A DNA stretch of 38,205 nucleotides from an uncultured Clostridia bacterium (GCA_934278925.1 CAKQWJ010000022.1:1-38205); one strand, 5' to 3'; positions 8,028-16,815 are shown, counted from the first letter of the stretch. Notes: generated from the sequence alone by a model not told the origin. Program-made: numbers and translations.

Positions 8028-9062
8028 CTACCAGATTCCCATCACGTGCTGCATCAGCAGGCTCACAACGGTGATGCCGGCCCAGCACACGGCCCCCAGA
8101 GCGATTGGCTTACCGCCGGATTTTACCAGTTCCACCAGGTTGCTGTTCAGACCGATGGCGGCCATGGCCATGGTGATGAAGAATTTGCTCAGTTCCTTCA
8201 GCGGGGCAAAGACTTCTGCAGATACACCCGCCATACCCGCGAGGGTCGTGATCACGGAAGCGATTACGAAATACAGAAGGAACATCGGAAATGCCCGCTT
8301 CAGGCTGAAGTTGTTTTTACCGGAGCCGGAGGATTTGCGGGCGCGGTGGATGGCCAGACCCAAAGTGATTGGGATGATTGCCAGGGTCCGAGTGAGTTTA
8401 ACCGTGACGGCTTTGTTCAGGGTTTCGGCGCCCAAGTTCCACATGCTGTCCCAGGTCGCGGCGGCGGCAGTAACCGATGAGGTGTCGTTGATTGCCGTTC
8501 CCGCGAAAATGCCGAAGGATTCGCCGCTGTGGGTGTCGAATCCGATGGCGGCGCCCAGCATCGGGAAGAGGATGGCGGCCATCACGTTGAAAAAGAAGAT
8601 GACGGAAATCGCCTGAGCGACCTCCTTGTCGTCAGCATCGATAACCGGTGCGGTGGCGGCGATGGCCGATCCGCCGCAGATGGAGGAACCCACGCCCACC
8701 AGGGTGGAAATGTTTCCCGGAATGTGCATTGCTTTGTGGAGCACCCACGCCAGAATCAGTGAGGTGGCAATGGTGCTGATGATAATCGGAAGGGACTGTC
8801 CGCCGGTGCGGAGAACCACGCCCAGGTCCATGCCGAAGCCCAGCAGCACTACCGCCGTCTGCAGGATGTACTTGGAGGTGAATTTAATTCCCTTCTTCGC
8901 TTTTCCCTGGTCCTTCCGGAACAGGGCGATGATCATGCCCAGCAGGATTGCGATTACCGCGCTTCCCACCACCGGAAACTGTTTTCCGATGAACCATGCC
9001 GGCAGCGCCAGCAGGAAGCAGACCGCAAAGCCCGGGGCTTTTTCTTTAATCGTGTTACTCAT
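8028..9062 (-). CDS. YeiH-family putative sulfate exporter (UPF0324)
   Basis: A 344-residue polytopic membrane protein of the YeiH/UPF0324 family, close to the usual family length. It has about ten hydrophobic segments and the glycine-rich family stretches VGVGSSICGGSAIAA (about 142-156) and GTAINDTSSVTAAA (about 187-200). The family is annotated as putative sulfate exporter from indirect evidence, so the substrate is uncertain. The ATG at 9062 is preceded by AAGGAGAG. The gene is monocistronic, with a good promoter at 9115-9143 and a terminator at 7955-7992. It is divergent from the EamA transporter at 9256, and no sulfur-metabolism gene adjoins it. Confidence 0.88.
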   Translation of the reverse strand: MSNTIKEKAPGFAVCFLLALPAWFIGKQFPVVGSAVIAILLGMIIALFRKDQGKAKKGIKFTSKYILQTAVVLLGFGMDLGVVLRTGGQSLPIIISTIATSLILAWVLHKAMHIPGNISTLVGVGSSICGGSAIAATAPVIDADDKEVAQAISVIFFFNVMAAILFPMLGAAIGFDTHSGESFGIFAGTAINDTSSVTAAAATWDSMWNLGAETLNKAVTVKLTRTLAIIPITLGLAIHRARKSSGSGKNNFSLKRAFPMFLLYFVIASVITTLAGMAGVSAEVFAPLKELSKFFITMAMAAIGLNSNLVELVKSGGKPIALGAVCWAGITVVSLLMQHVMGIW

Positions 9063-9114
9063 TTTACTCTCCTTAATTCGTCCTATGCCGCCCGTTTCGC
9101 AAAGCGGCCTTTCT

Positions 9115-9143
9115 ATTATATGCCGAACCGGAGTCCTTGTAAA
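9115..9143 (-). promoter_or_regulatory. Promoter of the YeiH-family gene
   Basis: On the minus strand TTTACA (9138-9143), 17 bases, TATAAT (9115-9120), about 55 bases before the ATG at 9062. Confidence 0.75.
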
Positions 9144-9194
9144 ATCATATTTTGCGAATGCACTCCGCCACTACCGAAGTCACTGTCTTTGATG

Positions 9195-9200
9195 TATAAT
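9195..9200 (+). promoter_or_regulatory. -10 element for the first EamA gene
   Basis: TATAAT lies 56 bases before the ATG at 9256. No good -35 is visible at 17 bases, so an activator or a weak promoter is possible. Confidence 0.45.
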
Positions 9201-9255
9201 GTTCATCGTGTCCGAAAGATTACAAAAAACGCATACAAATAGAAGGAATAATCTC

Positions 9256-10167
9256 ATGAAACAATTCTGGTCCAAAACATCCACGCTGGTCATCACCGCC
9301 ATTTTCTGCTGCACCCTGTGGGGCAGCGCCTACCCATGCATCAAGGTCGGCTACCGCCTGTTCTCCATCGCCTCCGGCGACGTTCCCGGACAGCTGTTTT
9401 TCGCCGGCTGCCGCTTTGCGCTGGCGGGAATCCTGGTGATTCTGGCGGGCAGTCTGCTGCAGAAGAAACTGCTTTTACCGGAGAAATCCGATTGGAAGCC
9501 CATCGCTGCGCTGGCCCTGTTCCAGACGATTTTGCAATATATCTTCTTTTATATGGGTCTGGCCTGCGCCTCGGCGGTGCGCTCTTCCATCATCAACGGA
9601 ACCGGCGCCTTCGTGGCGATTCTGCTGGCGGTGTACATGTTCCGGCTGGAGAAAATGACGATAAAAAAATTCATCGGCTGCTTCCTGGGGTTTTCCGGGG
9701 TACTCCTGGTGGAGACCGTCGGTCAGACGGTGAATTTCGGCTTCGCATGGAACGGAGAGGGATTCATCCTCCTTTCCGTGTTTGCCTCCTCCATGGCGTC
9801 GATTTTGATTAAAATCTTTTCCCGGGACCACAACCCGGTGCTGCTTTCCGGCTGGCAGTTTTTCACCGGCGGACTGACCATGGCCATCGTGGCCTTCCTC
9901 TTCGGCGGCCGAATGACGGTGGGAGCCCCAACCTCCTTGCTGCTGCTCCTTTACATGGCCTTCATCTCCTCCGCCGCCTACACCCTGTGGGGCGTTCTGC
10001 TGAAATACCACCCGGTGAGCCATGTGACGGTGTTCAACTTCGTCACACCGGTGGCCGGCGTGCTGCTCTCCTCTGTCATCCTGTCGGAACACGGCGTGCT
10101 GAACGGCTCCGTCCTCATCGCTTTGGTATTGGTGTGCGGCGGAATCCTGGTAGTTTCTCGGGAATAA
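9256..10167 (+). CDS. EamA/DMT-family transporter
   Basis: A 303-residue inner-membrane transporter of the drug/metabolite superfamily. The start is the ATG at 9256, with AGAAGGA about 8 bases upstream; an in-frame ATG at 9199 overlaps the -10 and is unlikely. About ten transmembrane helices form two EamA repeats (about residues 12-142 and 160-300). Typical features are the N-terminal CTLWGSAYPCIKV stretch and the conserved end of the second repeat (TPVAGVLLSSVILSE). The family exports metabolites, amino acids or drugs; the substrate cannot be told from sequence. It is followed after about 140 bases by a second EamA gene with only distant similarity. Confidence 0.9.
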   Translation: MKQFWSKTSTLVITAIFCCTLWGSAYPCIKVGYRLFSIASGDVPGQLFFAGCRFALAGILVILAGSLLQKKLLLPEKSDWKPIAALALFQTILQYIFFYMGLACASAVRSSIINGTGAFVAILLAVYMFRLEKMTIKKFIGCFLGFSGVLLVETVGQTVNFGFAWNGEGFILLSVFASSMASILIKIFSRDHNPVLLSGWQFFTGGLTMAIVAFLFGGRMTVGAPTSLLLLLYMAFISSAAYTLWGVLLKYHPVSHVTVFNFVTPVAGVLLSSVILSEHGVLNGSVLIALVLVCGGILVVSRE

Positions 10168-10183
10168 TTCATTGTGCAAAATA

Positions 10184-10213
10184 TTGCCCTCGAATCCCCC
10201 GCAGTGGTATAAT
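10184..10213 (+). promoter_or_regulatory. Possible promoter of the second EamA gene
   Basis: TTGCCC (10184-10189), 18 bases, TATAAT (10208-10213). It would give a leader of about 85 bases before the ATG at 10306. Confidence 0.5.
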
Positions 10214-10305
10214 TCAAGCGATGTTACAGTTCATAAGGGGATGGACGGAACATCTATGGTTAAAAGAAAATATTTTTGTCGGAGAATTTACAGGGGGTAA
10301 TTGGG

Positions 10306-11178
10306 ATGACACAACGAAAAGCGGAAGCGCTGATTGCGCTGGGACTCACTTTAAGGGGAACGTCGCTGCTGTTCAGCAAACTGGCCATGCAAACCATCGG
10401 TCCGTTCACGCTGTGCGGTATCCGTTTCCTGATTTCATTTGCAGTGGTGGCACTGATCTTTCATAAGCAGATTCGCAGTGTTACCAAAAAGGAAGTATTG
10501 CACAGCGCAATTGTGGGTTTCTTCTATTTCTGCTGCATGGCGTTTGAACTGCTGGGACTTCGGACGACGCCGTCCTCCACAACTGCTTTTATTGAAAATA
10601 CGTCGGTGGTCATCGTGCCGCTGCTGGCGGCCATCGTGTATCGCCGGCTGCCGAAACGCATGGATATCCTGTGTGCGCTGATTGCCCTCGCCGGAATCGC
10701 GCTCATGACCCTGAAGGGCAGCCAGCTGGCATTTACGCCGGGAGAGCTGCTGGTCTTCGGCGGTGCGGTAAGCTATGCGATTACCGTTGTGGTCATGGAT
10801 ATCGTTACGGTGGACGACAACCCGCTGAACATCGGAGTCTTCCATCTGTTCTTCATCGGATTCTTCAGCCTGCTGGCGGCGTTCGCTTTCGAGGATTTCA
10901 CCATCCCTACCTCCGCGCCGGAGTGGGGTGCGATTCTGTACCTGGCACTGGTGTGCGGTGCCATCGGTTTCACGATTCAGCCGGTGGGGCAGAAATACAC
11001 CACGCCGGAGCGGGCCAGCCTGTACGTGGCGACCAACCCGCTGGCGGCGGTTGTTCTGGGCGTGATTTTCCTGGGCGAACGGTTCACCTTCCTGGGAATC
11101 ATCGGCTGCGGATTAATCCTGCTGAGCATTTTCCTGCCGGCTGCACTGGAGAACGGACTGGCGAAGAAGAAGGCGTAG
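10306..11178 (+). CDS. EamA/DMT-family transporter
   Basis: A 290-residue protein with about ten transmembrane helices in two EamA repeats. The ATG at 10306 is chosen because AGGGGG lies 8 bases upstream; an in-frame TTG at 10276 has no such site. Family signatures include the RGTSLLFSKLA start of helix 1, the TTPSSTTAFIENT segment at about 88-100 and the ATNPLAAVVLGVIFLGERFT stretch near the C-terminus. The substrate is unknown. Its last 66 bases overlap the 3' end of the convergent helicase gene, so the two transcripts are antisense at their ends. Confidence 0.9.
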   Translation: MTQRKAEALIALGLTLRGTSLLFSKLAMQTIGPFTLCGIRFLISFAVVALIFHKQIRSVTKKEVLHSAIVGFFYFCCMAFELLGLRTTPSSTTAFIENTSVVIVPLLAAIVYRRLPKRMDILCALIALAGIALMTLKGSQLAFTPGELLVFGGAVSYAITVVVMDIVTVDDNPLNIGVFHLFFIGFFSLLAAFAFEDFTIPTSAPEWGAILYLALVCGAIGFTIQPVGQKYTTPERASLYVATNPLAAVVLGVIFLGERFTFLGIIGCGLILLSIFLPAALENGLAKKKA

Positions 11179-13188
11179 AGAGCCCTTCTCAATGCAGATG
11201 CTCTTCACGAATTTGCGGGTCTTCCCGTCCTTCGGGAAGTACACCTCCAGGAAATCTCCTTCGTTGGAGCGGATGACGCCCACGCCGAAATTCCGGCTCC
11301 GGACCTCCGCTCCCGGGACGAATTCCGCTGCCTTCTCCCGGAATTCTTTGGAATCCATCCGACGCACGTCTTTTGGTTCGCCGCTGCGGTCCGGCAGTTT
11401 GCCAAAGCATTCCCGCAGGAACGGGGAGGAACAGTCTCCGTAATCCGGAAGAATCAGTTCCTCCCGGGCTCTGGTAATTGCCACGTAGAAGATGCGTCGT
11501 TCCTCCTCCCGGTCGTTTTCCGAGGAAGGGAGCACGTCCCGCACGGCATCCACCAGAATCACCCGGTCGTACTCCATTCCCTTGCTGCCGTGAATCGTAC
11601 TGAGAATCACTTTGGCATCCGCTGACTCCAAATTCCCGGCACCGGCGGAAATCATCTGCTCCATTTCCCACAGCTTCTGCAGGAAATCCGCAATGGTATC
11701 GGTGGGTTCTGCCAGCGCTTCCAGCACGAAGAGCTTCTCGCTCTTCTCGTTCCGGTACCGAATACCGGTGCGAATCATTTCCAGCGCCTCTTTCGCGTTA
11801 TTCCGCAGGCGCATATCCCGCAGGTTATCCCGAAGCATCTGCAAATCTTCCTTCTTCTGCCGTCCCATCAGCGGTGATTCCGTCAGCACCGCCAGGATGG
11901 GATCCTCCCGACGGAAATCCATTCGCCGCACTGCGTCTCCCACCGCGTTTTTCGGAATCCGATAATTCAGCTTATAGTAAATCCGCCAGAACAGCTCGCT
12001 GTCCGCCGGATGCATGACGAATCCCAGGATATCCTTCACATCCCGCACCACCCGGCTGCTGAAGAACAGGGTGTCCAGCCCCCGGTTTCGAAACGGAATC
12101 CCGGCATTTCTCAGGTGATAGATCAGAGGGATGGCGCTGTCGTTGTTCCGATAGAGCACCGCCGTTTCCCGCTCCGGTTCTTCCCGAATCCAGTCGGCAA
12201 TCTGCCGGTACTGATCCGACCGCCGCGCCACCGGTTCCACCCGGACCCGGCCGGACGACTCCGCCGCGGGCTTCATGTTTTTATCGTAACGCTTTCGGTT
12301 GTGCCGGATGAAACGGTCCGCCAGGGCCACGATGTCCTTTCCGGACCGGTAGTTGGTCTCTAAGCGGTGCACTTTACCCCCGGGATAGTGGCGCTGAAAA
12401 TCCAGCAAGGCCTCCGGGTACGCCGCCCGAAAACCGTAGATGCTCTGGTCCTCATCCCCCACCATGAACAGATTCCCCCCATCCTCCGTGAGAATCTGCA
12501 GAATCCGGTGCTGCAGCCACGAGGTGTCCTGCGCTTCGTCCACCATCACATAGGGATATTTCCGCCGGTAATGGTTCCGCACCCCCGGCACCTTCTCCAG
12601 GAATTTGCAGGCGTACACCAGCTGATCGTCGTAATCCATGGCGTTCTGCGCCTTCATGCTCCGGACGTAAGCGTCGTACAGGGGCTTCGCCGGGTGCTCT
12701 CCAATCCGAAGCTTCTCGATTTCCCCCGCCGAAAGCTGCATGTTCTTGATATAGGTGATTTTCTGCGCGAACTCTCGGATATCGCTCTCCCCGGGAAAAG
12801 AATCCCCCGCCACGCTCACCAGAATCCGGCGCAAAAGCAGCCCGGTGTCCGTCAAGTCTTCCGGTTTCTGCCGTCCCGTTTTGTCTGCATAAAAGCAAAC
12901 CACGCGGTAGCAGAAGCTGTTGATGGTCATAAAATCCACCCGATTACTTCCGTATTGCCGCCGGAACCGCTGCTTCATTTCCTCCGCCGCATTGTTGGTA
13001 AAAGTAATTACCAGCACGGAGGTGTCCGGCACGCCGGAACGAAGCAGGTTCTCCAGGCGGGCCAGAAGTGTGGTGGTTTTCCCGCTTCCGGGCACAGCAA
13101 GAAGCAGCGAGCTTCCGCTGCAATCCGCTGCGGCCGCTCGCTGCTGTTCGTCTAAATGTGCATTTCCGGTAAATGAGGAATGATTCAT
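11113..13188 (-). CDS. UvrD/Rep-family superfamily 1A DNA helicase
   Basis: A 691-residue ATP-dependent 3'-5' DNA helicase. All core motifs are visible: Walker A PGSGKTT (about 33-39), Q-motif LDEQQRAA, Walker B VDEAQDT (about 218-224), GDEDQSIYGFRAA (motif III), LETNYRS (motif IV), STIHGSKGMEYD (motif V) and YVAITRARE (motif VI). Near the C-terminus PGAEVRSRNFGVGVI resembles the SH3/Tudor-like tail of PcrA/UvrD that contacts RNA polymerase. It is shorter than typical PcrA (about 720-750), so a paralogue rather than PcrA itself is likely. It is last in an operon, 17 bases after the membrane-protein gene. Confidence 0.9.
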   Translation of the reverse strand: MNHSSFTGNAHLDEQQRAAAADCSGSSLLLAVPGSGKTTTLLARLENLLRSGVPDTSVLVITFTNNAAEEMKQRFRRQYGSNRVDFMTINSFCYRVVCFYADKTGRQKPEDLTDTGLLLRRILVSVAGDSFPGESDIREFAQKITYIKNMQLSAGEIEKLRIGEHPAKPLYDAYVRSMKAQNAMDYDDQLVYACKFLEKVPGVRNHYRRKYPYVMVDEAQDTSWLQHRILQILTEDGGNLFMVGDEDQSIYGFRAAYPEALLDFQRHYPGGKVHRLETNYRSGKDIVALADRFIRHNRKRYDKNMKPAAESSGRVRVEPVARRSDQYRQIADWIREEPERETAVLYRNNDSAIPLIYHLRNAGIPFRNRGLDTLFFSSRVVRDVKDILGFVMHPADSELFWRIYYKLNYRIPKNAVGDAVRRMDFRREDPILAVLTESPLMGRQKKEDLQMLRDNLRDMRLRNNAKEALEMIRTGIRYRNEKSEKLFVLEALAEPTDTIADFLQKLWEMEQMISAGAGNLESADAKVILSTIHGSKGMEYDRVILVDAVRDVLPSSENDREEERRIFYVAITRAREELILPDYGDCSSPFLRECFGKLPDRSGEPKDVRRMDSKEFREKAAEFVPGAEVRSRNFGVGVIRSNEGDFLEVYFPKDGKTRKFVKSICIEKGSLRLLLRQSVLQCSRQENAQQD

Positions 13189-13205
13189 ACCTCTCCGTCT
13201 CCCTG

Positions 13206-13871
13206 TTAATTTTTTACAATCTTTCCGTACAGGAGTTTCGATTCCAAGTCAATCTCCTCTGCGTGCTCGTCCAGAGTCTCGCCGGTAATCTTCTTGTAAT
13301 CCGCCTCACTGGTTGCTCCTCGGTCTTTCATCAGCTGCTGCTTCGCCGCCTTCATCTCCTTGGAAGAAACGTAAATCTTCTTTTTTCTGGAAATGGAATG
13401 AAGAATCAGCTTCTCCTTCACATTCTCCTTTGCCAGCTTCTCCACCTGCGCTTGGAATTCCGATTCCGTCAAATCCGACTCCTTCAAGTATTCCTTATAC
13501 GTCAATCCGTATTCTCGAATCCGCTTGTGGTACTGACTGGTGATGTACTTCTCTTCCCGCTTCAGCTGCGCTTCCGGATACTTGCTCACTTCTGCGGATT
13601 TCACCAATTTCTTCCATTCCTTCGCCGTCAAGGTATCTTCCTCCGGCATATCGAAGGATACGTACCGATCCAGCAGCAGAATATTGTATCCGTTATAGCG
13701 GTTCAGCGTTGCGCTCAAAAGAAATAGAAGGAATACCAGAAACACCAGCATTCCTACTATAATTTTCTTCTTCTTGGAGAGCCGGCGAAAACGGGAATGC
13801 TCTCGCCATTTCTCGTGTGCGGATGAAAGGTGGTCACGAAGGCTAGTTCTTTCCGGAACTTGTTGTGACAT
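13206..13871 (-). CDS. Membrane-anchored protein with SurA/trigger-factor-like helical domain
   Basis: A 221-residue protein. Residues about 1-33 are cytosolic and basic, a single transmembrane helix spans about 35-57, and the rest is extracytoplasmic. The C-terminal half (about 115-218) is helical and charged. Its pattern (LTESEFQAQVEKLAKENVKEKLIL, split by turns, then VSSKEMKAAKQQL) resembles SurA N-terminal or trigger-factor C-terminal chaperone domains. No PPIase domain follows. It overlaps the end of the lysozyme gene by 29 bases, implying translational coupling. A role in folding or anchoring secreted proteins is inference; the family match needs a profile search. Confidence 0.7.
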   Translation of the reverse strand: MSQQVPERTSLRDHLSSAHEKWREHSRFRRLSKKKKIIVGMLVFLVFLLFLLSATLNRYNGYNILLLDRYVSFDMPEEDTLTAKEWKKLVKSAEVSKYPEAQLKREEKYITSQYHKRIREYGLTYKEYLKESDLTESEFQAQVEKLAKENVKEKLILHSISRKKKIYVSSKEMKAAKQQLMKDRGATSEADYKKITGETLDEHAEEIDLESKLLYGKIVKN

Positions 13872-15276
13872 CGTTGTTTACCTCCTTATCAATCAGTCGC
13901 ACCTTGTTCGTCTTCTCTTTGTTTACACCGGAAAGCTCGGTGTCGTTCTGAACGGCCTTATCGATAATATCGGTCTTCTTGTTGTTCTTCGGGGTCGCCG
14001 TCGCAATGACCTTGTTCTCTTTCACCGTAGCGACCTTCACCTGACTCTGTTCTCCCTCCAGGAAGATTTCCGTCCGGTTGGTGTCTATATGCTGCCACTC
14101 TTCGCTATCGGAATCTCTGTAGAATACTCGGTAATTACCTACGTTGCTCTCCGCTGCGGTGAACTTTACTCGGGTCTTACCGTCGACCTCCGAAGTAACC
14201 ACATCCGTTACCTCGTTGGATTTCTCTTCCTTCTCGATGGTCTTGCTGCCAATCCGGAACGGAACGCATTCCGTATATCCGCGATACTTGCCCTTGCCCT
14301 TTACGATGACATAGCCCGTACCTTTCCGGATGTTCTTTGCGTACACCAGAGTGTAGTCCTGATTCTCGGTGAGCTTCGTCACTCCATCCTGAACGGTCAC
14401 CTCCGGCTCCACCGGATTGCCGGTATACGCCAGCTGCTCGTAATCCATGGTGGCTTCCATCTTTTTGTTGCCGTTGGTGTTTTTATTTTTCGGAATGTAC
14501 ATATAGTTGGAGTCCACTCTGCCCCGAATTCCGGAGATGCGGTCGATGCTGCTGTACTGCCAGTAGGTATAGTCTTCCGAGGAAGTGTTGTTCACATTGT
14601 ACTGCGCAATCCACAGCTCGTGGCCGTCCTTCACCAGCTTCGCCACATCCACGCCGGACGTCTTGGACGTCAAGCTCTGGGACACGTACAGGCAGGTGGT
14701 GTATCCATGATCTCGGCAGTAGTTGAGGAACGCGTCGGCAATCAGGGTCAGCTGCTTCCGGGCGTTGGCGGATCCGCCTTCCGAAACCCAGCCTGCATAT
14801 GCCGCATCCAGTCTGCCGTTGGAGAACTCCATATCCATTACGATCGGAAGCTCCAGCTTTCTGCCCTCCGCATACTTGCACACTTCCTTCGCCTCGACAA
14901 TCGCCTCTTCCGTGGTGGTCGCCTGAGAGTACCAGTACACACCCCGCGCGATTCCGGCCTTTGCCGCTCCGTCCATATTCTTTTCATAGGTGCGATCCTT
15001 AATCATTTCAAAGGAATTCTGTCCGGTGGCTCCGGCACGAACAAATGCATAATCCGCTCCGGCACGCTTCACCTTCTCCCAGTCGATATTTCCCTGCCAT
15101 ACGGAAACGTCGATTCCGTAGAAAGCGCGGTTGGACGACACCTTGCCCGGCTGGCGCACGGTATCCTTCGTTGGGAGGGCATATGTCGGAAGAGTCGAAA
15201 AGACCATGATCATCATTACGACCACAGCAACAGCAATTCTTCCCGCTTTCATTGTTCCGATAAATCCTCTCAACAT
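13843..15276 (-). CDS. Secreted GH25 lysozyme (muramidase) with C-terminal Ig-like domains
   Basis: A 477-residue exported enzyme predicted to cleave the N-acetylmuramic acid-GlcNAc bond of peptidoglycan. Signal peptide about 1-33 (cleavage near TYA-LPT). The GH25 domain covers about 50-265: it begins with the YGIDVSVWQG motif holding the first catalytic Asp, has VMDMEF carrying the paired Asp/Glu, and ends with the YTYWQYSS strand. Residues about 285-345 resemble a bacterial Ig/MBG-like domain (MDYEQLAYTG...GYRGYTE type) and about 370-425 another beta domain. The ATG at 15276 has AAAGG just upstream. First gene of the operon, divergent from the HtrA-type protease. Confidence 0.9.
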   Translation of the reverse strand: MLRGFIGTMKAGRIAVAVVVMMIMVFSTLPTYALPTKDTVRQPGKVSSNRAFYGIDVSVWQGNIDWEKVKRAGADYAFVRAGATGQNSFEMIKDRTYEKNMDGAAKAGIARGVYWYSQATTTEEAIVEAKEVCKYAEGRKLELPIVMDMEFSNGRLDAAYAGWVSEGGSANARKQLTLIADAFLNYCRDHGYTTCLYVSQSLTSKTSGVDVAKLVKDGHELWIAQYNVNNTSSEDYTYWQYSSIDRISGIRGRVDSNYMYIPKNKNTNGNKKMEATMDYEQLAYTGNPVEPEVTVQDGVTKLTENQDYTLVYAKNIRKGTGYVIVKGKGKYRGYTECVPFRIGSKTIEKEEKSNEVTDVVTSEVDGKTRVKFTAAESNVGNYRVFYRDSDSEEWQHIDTNRTEIFLEGEQSQVKVATVKENKVIATATPKNNKKTDIIDKAVQNDTELSGVNKEKTNKVRLIDKEVNNDVTTSSGKN

Positions 15277-15324
15277 CCACTGCCTTTCTACACTACAAAT
15301 GACTTCCTAAAAAACGACCACATT

Positions 15325-15333
15325 ATTATAGCA
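15325..15333 (-). promoter_or_regulatory. Extended -10 promoter of the lysozyme operon
   Basis: On the minus strand TGCTATAAT is an extended -10 (TATAAT at 15325-15330 with TGn before it). No -35 is clear. It lies about 50 bases before the lysozyme ATG. Confidence 0.55.
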
Positions 15334-15404
15334 TACATGAGGCGGTTTTTATGATGAAAATATGATTGAACCGGCAATTTCCTTTTCAAAGTTTTTATAT
15401 TGCT

Positions 15405-15436
15405 TTAAGTTCGCATTAAGTTTTTTTCAGTATATT
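15405..15436 (+). promoter_or_regulatory. Direct repeats and -10 before the HtrA-type gene
   Basis: TTAAGTT occurs at 15405-15411 and 15416-15422, an 11-base period, followed by TATATT (15431-15436). Direct repeats with 11-base spacing overlapping the -35 are typical of OmpR/PhoB-family activator sites. Binding is inference. Confidence 0.45.
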
Positions 15437-15477
15437 GGTACTATCAAATGCAACACGACAACGAAGGAGGATTCCCC

Positions 15478-16578
15478 ATGAATAATAATTTCAACGAATC
15501 CAACACCGATTTTATTCTGATCAATCCAAACGAACAGAATCGGGACGACCATAAAAACAGCCGACCGCCTCGGCAGAAGCGGCCGAAGGAACATACTTTT
15601 AGGAAACGGACCATCGCCACGGTGCTGAGCTGTGTACTCATCGGCGGAGCCTCCGGCTTCGGGGGTGCCATGATTGCCGAGCGCACCGGTGCCGCCACCC
15701 TTCTGGAAGGGAACGGCGGAGACCGGACGGTGAGTGTGAAAAACGTGAATACCGGTGAGAAGATGACGGCGGCGCAGGTCTACGCCAAGAACGTGGATGC
15801 GACGGTGGGAATCTCCACCAAATCCACCACCCGGAACATGTTCGGTTACTCCACGGAGTCCGCAGCTTCCGGTTCCGGCTTCATCGTTTCCTCCAACGGG
15901 TACATCGTCACCAACTATCATGTAATCGAGGGGGCGGATTCCATCACGGTTTCCACCAACAACGGCAAGAGCTACGAGGCGACGGTGCGGGGGTACAACG
16001 AGAGCTGCGACGTGGCGGTGCTGAAAATCAACGCCACCGGGCTCCAGGCGGTAACCCTGGGCAAGTCCTCCAACGCCAACGTGGGGGACGAAGTGGTGAC
16101 CATCGGCAACCCGCTGGGCGAACTCACCTTCTCCCTGACCTCCGGCGCCATCAGCGCCCTGAACCGGGAAGTGACCTTCTCCCAGAACAACACCATGAAG
16201 CTGATTCAGACCGATGCGGCCATCAACTCCGGCAATTCCGGCGGTCCGCTGTTCAATCTGTACGGCGAGGTTATCGGCATCACCAATGCCAAATACTCCT
16301 CAAGCAGTTCTTCCTCGGAGGCGTCCATCGATAACATCGGGTTCGCCATTCCGATCGATGAGGTGGATTCCATCATAAAGAAAATCATCAAGAGCGGAAC
16401 CAAAAACAGTTCCGATTCCTCAAGCAATTCCGGCCACTCCGATTCCTCTTCGGATTCGGGCTCAGGTTCCGGAAGCAGCGGACAGTCTCAGGACTCTTCC
16501 GGAAACCATCACGGCAGCGTTCCGGATCAGGATGACAGCTGGGGAGATTCCATCGAGGATTTCTTCTCCACATTCTAG
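15478..16578 (+). CDS. HtrA/DegP-family membrane-anchored serine protease lacking PDZ
   Basis: A 366-residue trypsin-like quality-control protease. The ATG at 15478 is chosen because AAGGAGG lies 7 bases upstream. A disordered basic N-terminus precedes one transmembrane anchor (about 46-68), so the protease domain (about 95-300) faces outside. The catalytic triad is visible: His in TNYHVIEGAD, Asp in CDVAVLKI, Ser in GNSGGPL. Usual HtrA proteins carry one or two PDZ domains after this point. Here the protease is followed only by about 65 residues rich in Ser, Asp and Gly. Substrate selection must therefore differ, or a partner supplies it. Divergent from the lysozyme gene. Confidence 0.92.
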   Translation: MNNNFNESNTDFILINPNEQNRDDHKNSRPPRQKRPKEHTFRKRTIATVLSCVLIGGASGFGGAMIAERTGAATLLEGNGGDRTVSVKNVNTGEKMTAAQVYAKNVDATVGISTKSTTRNMFGYSTESAASGSGFIVSSNGYIVTNYHVIEGADSITVSTNNGKSYEATVRGYNESCDVAVLKINATGLQAVTLGKSSNANVGDEVVTIGNPLGELTFSLTSGAISALNREVTFSQNNTMKLIQTDAAINSGNSGGPLFNLYGEVIGITNAKYSSSSSSSEASIDNIGFAIPIDEVDSIIKKIIKSGTKNSSDSSSNSGHSDSSSDSGSGSGSSGQSQDSSGNHHGSVPDQDDSWGDSIEDFFSTF

Positions 16579-16579
16579 C

Positions 16580-16613
16580 TTTCCATCCGGGGGTGCACAG
16601 GCGGCAACCCCCG
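16580..16613 (+). terminator. Hairpin after the HtrA-type gene
   Basis: A G/C-rich inverted repeat (CGGGGGT paired with ACCCCCG, about 16587-16610) lies just after the stop but is followed by an alternating AT stretch rather than a clean T run. The better terminator is the next hairpin at 16646-16675. Confidence 0.45.
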
Positions 16614-16645
16614 TGGATATATATATTTTCCTTTCTTTGGCGAGG

Positions 16646-16675
16646 CCGGCATGCGAATGCCGGTTTCGTTTTTTT
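16646..16675 (+). terminator. Intrinsic terminator of the HtrA-type gene
   Basis: CCGGCAT (16646-16652), tetraloop GCGA, ATGCCGG (16657-16663), then a T-rich tail with seven T residues. A textbook rho-independent terminator. Confidence 0.9.
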
Positions 16676-16680
16676 GCCAA

Positions 16681-16755
16681 TTTCTTAAGATTTCCGAAAG
16701 CTTTTCTTAATTTTCACTCGCCTTTCTTGATATCCGCCCGGCAATAGTGTAAGGT
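16681..16755 (+). promoter_or_regulatory. TTTCTTAA direct repeats and promoter of the lipoprotein gene
   Basis: TTTCTTAA occurs at 16681-16688 and 16703-16710, and TTTCTTGA at 16723-16730, spaced 22 and 20 bases, about two helical turns each. The last copy overlaps a -35 TTGATA (16727-16732), with a weak -10 TAAGGT after 17 bases. A weak promoter behind phased repeats suggests activator control. Confidence 0.5.
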
Positions 16756-16815
16756 TATATCAATTCAAGTTGAACATGAACGGGATACCGTTTCTAATAA
16801 CGAAAGGAGTATTAT

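Noticed and set aside
13774..15354. A 526-codon plus-strand frame opposite the lysozyme gene
   Set aside because: The opposite strand carries clear GH25 catalytic motifs; this frame has no recognisable domain and a composition biased by complementarity.
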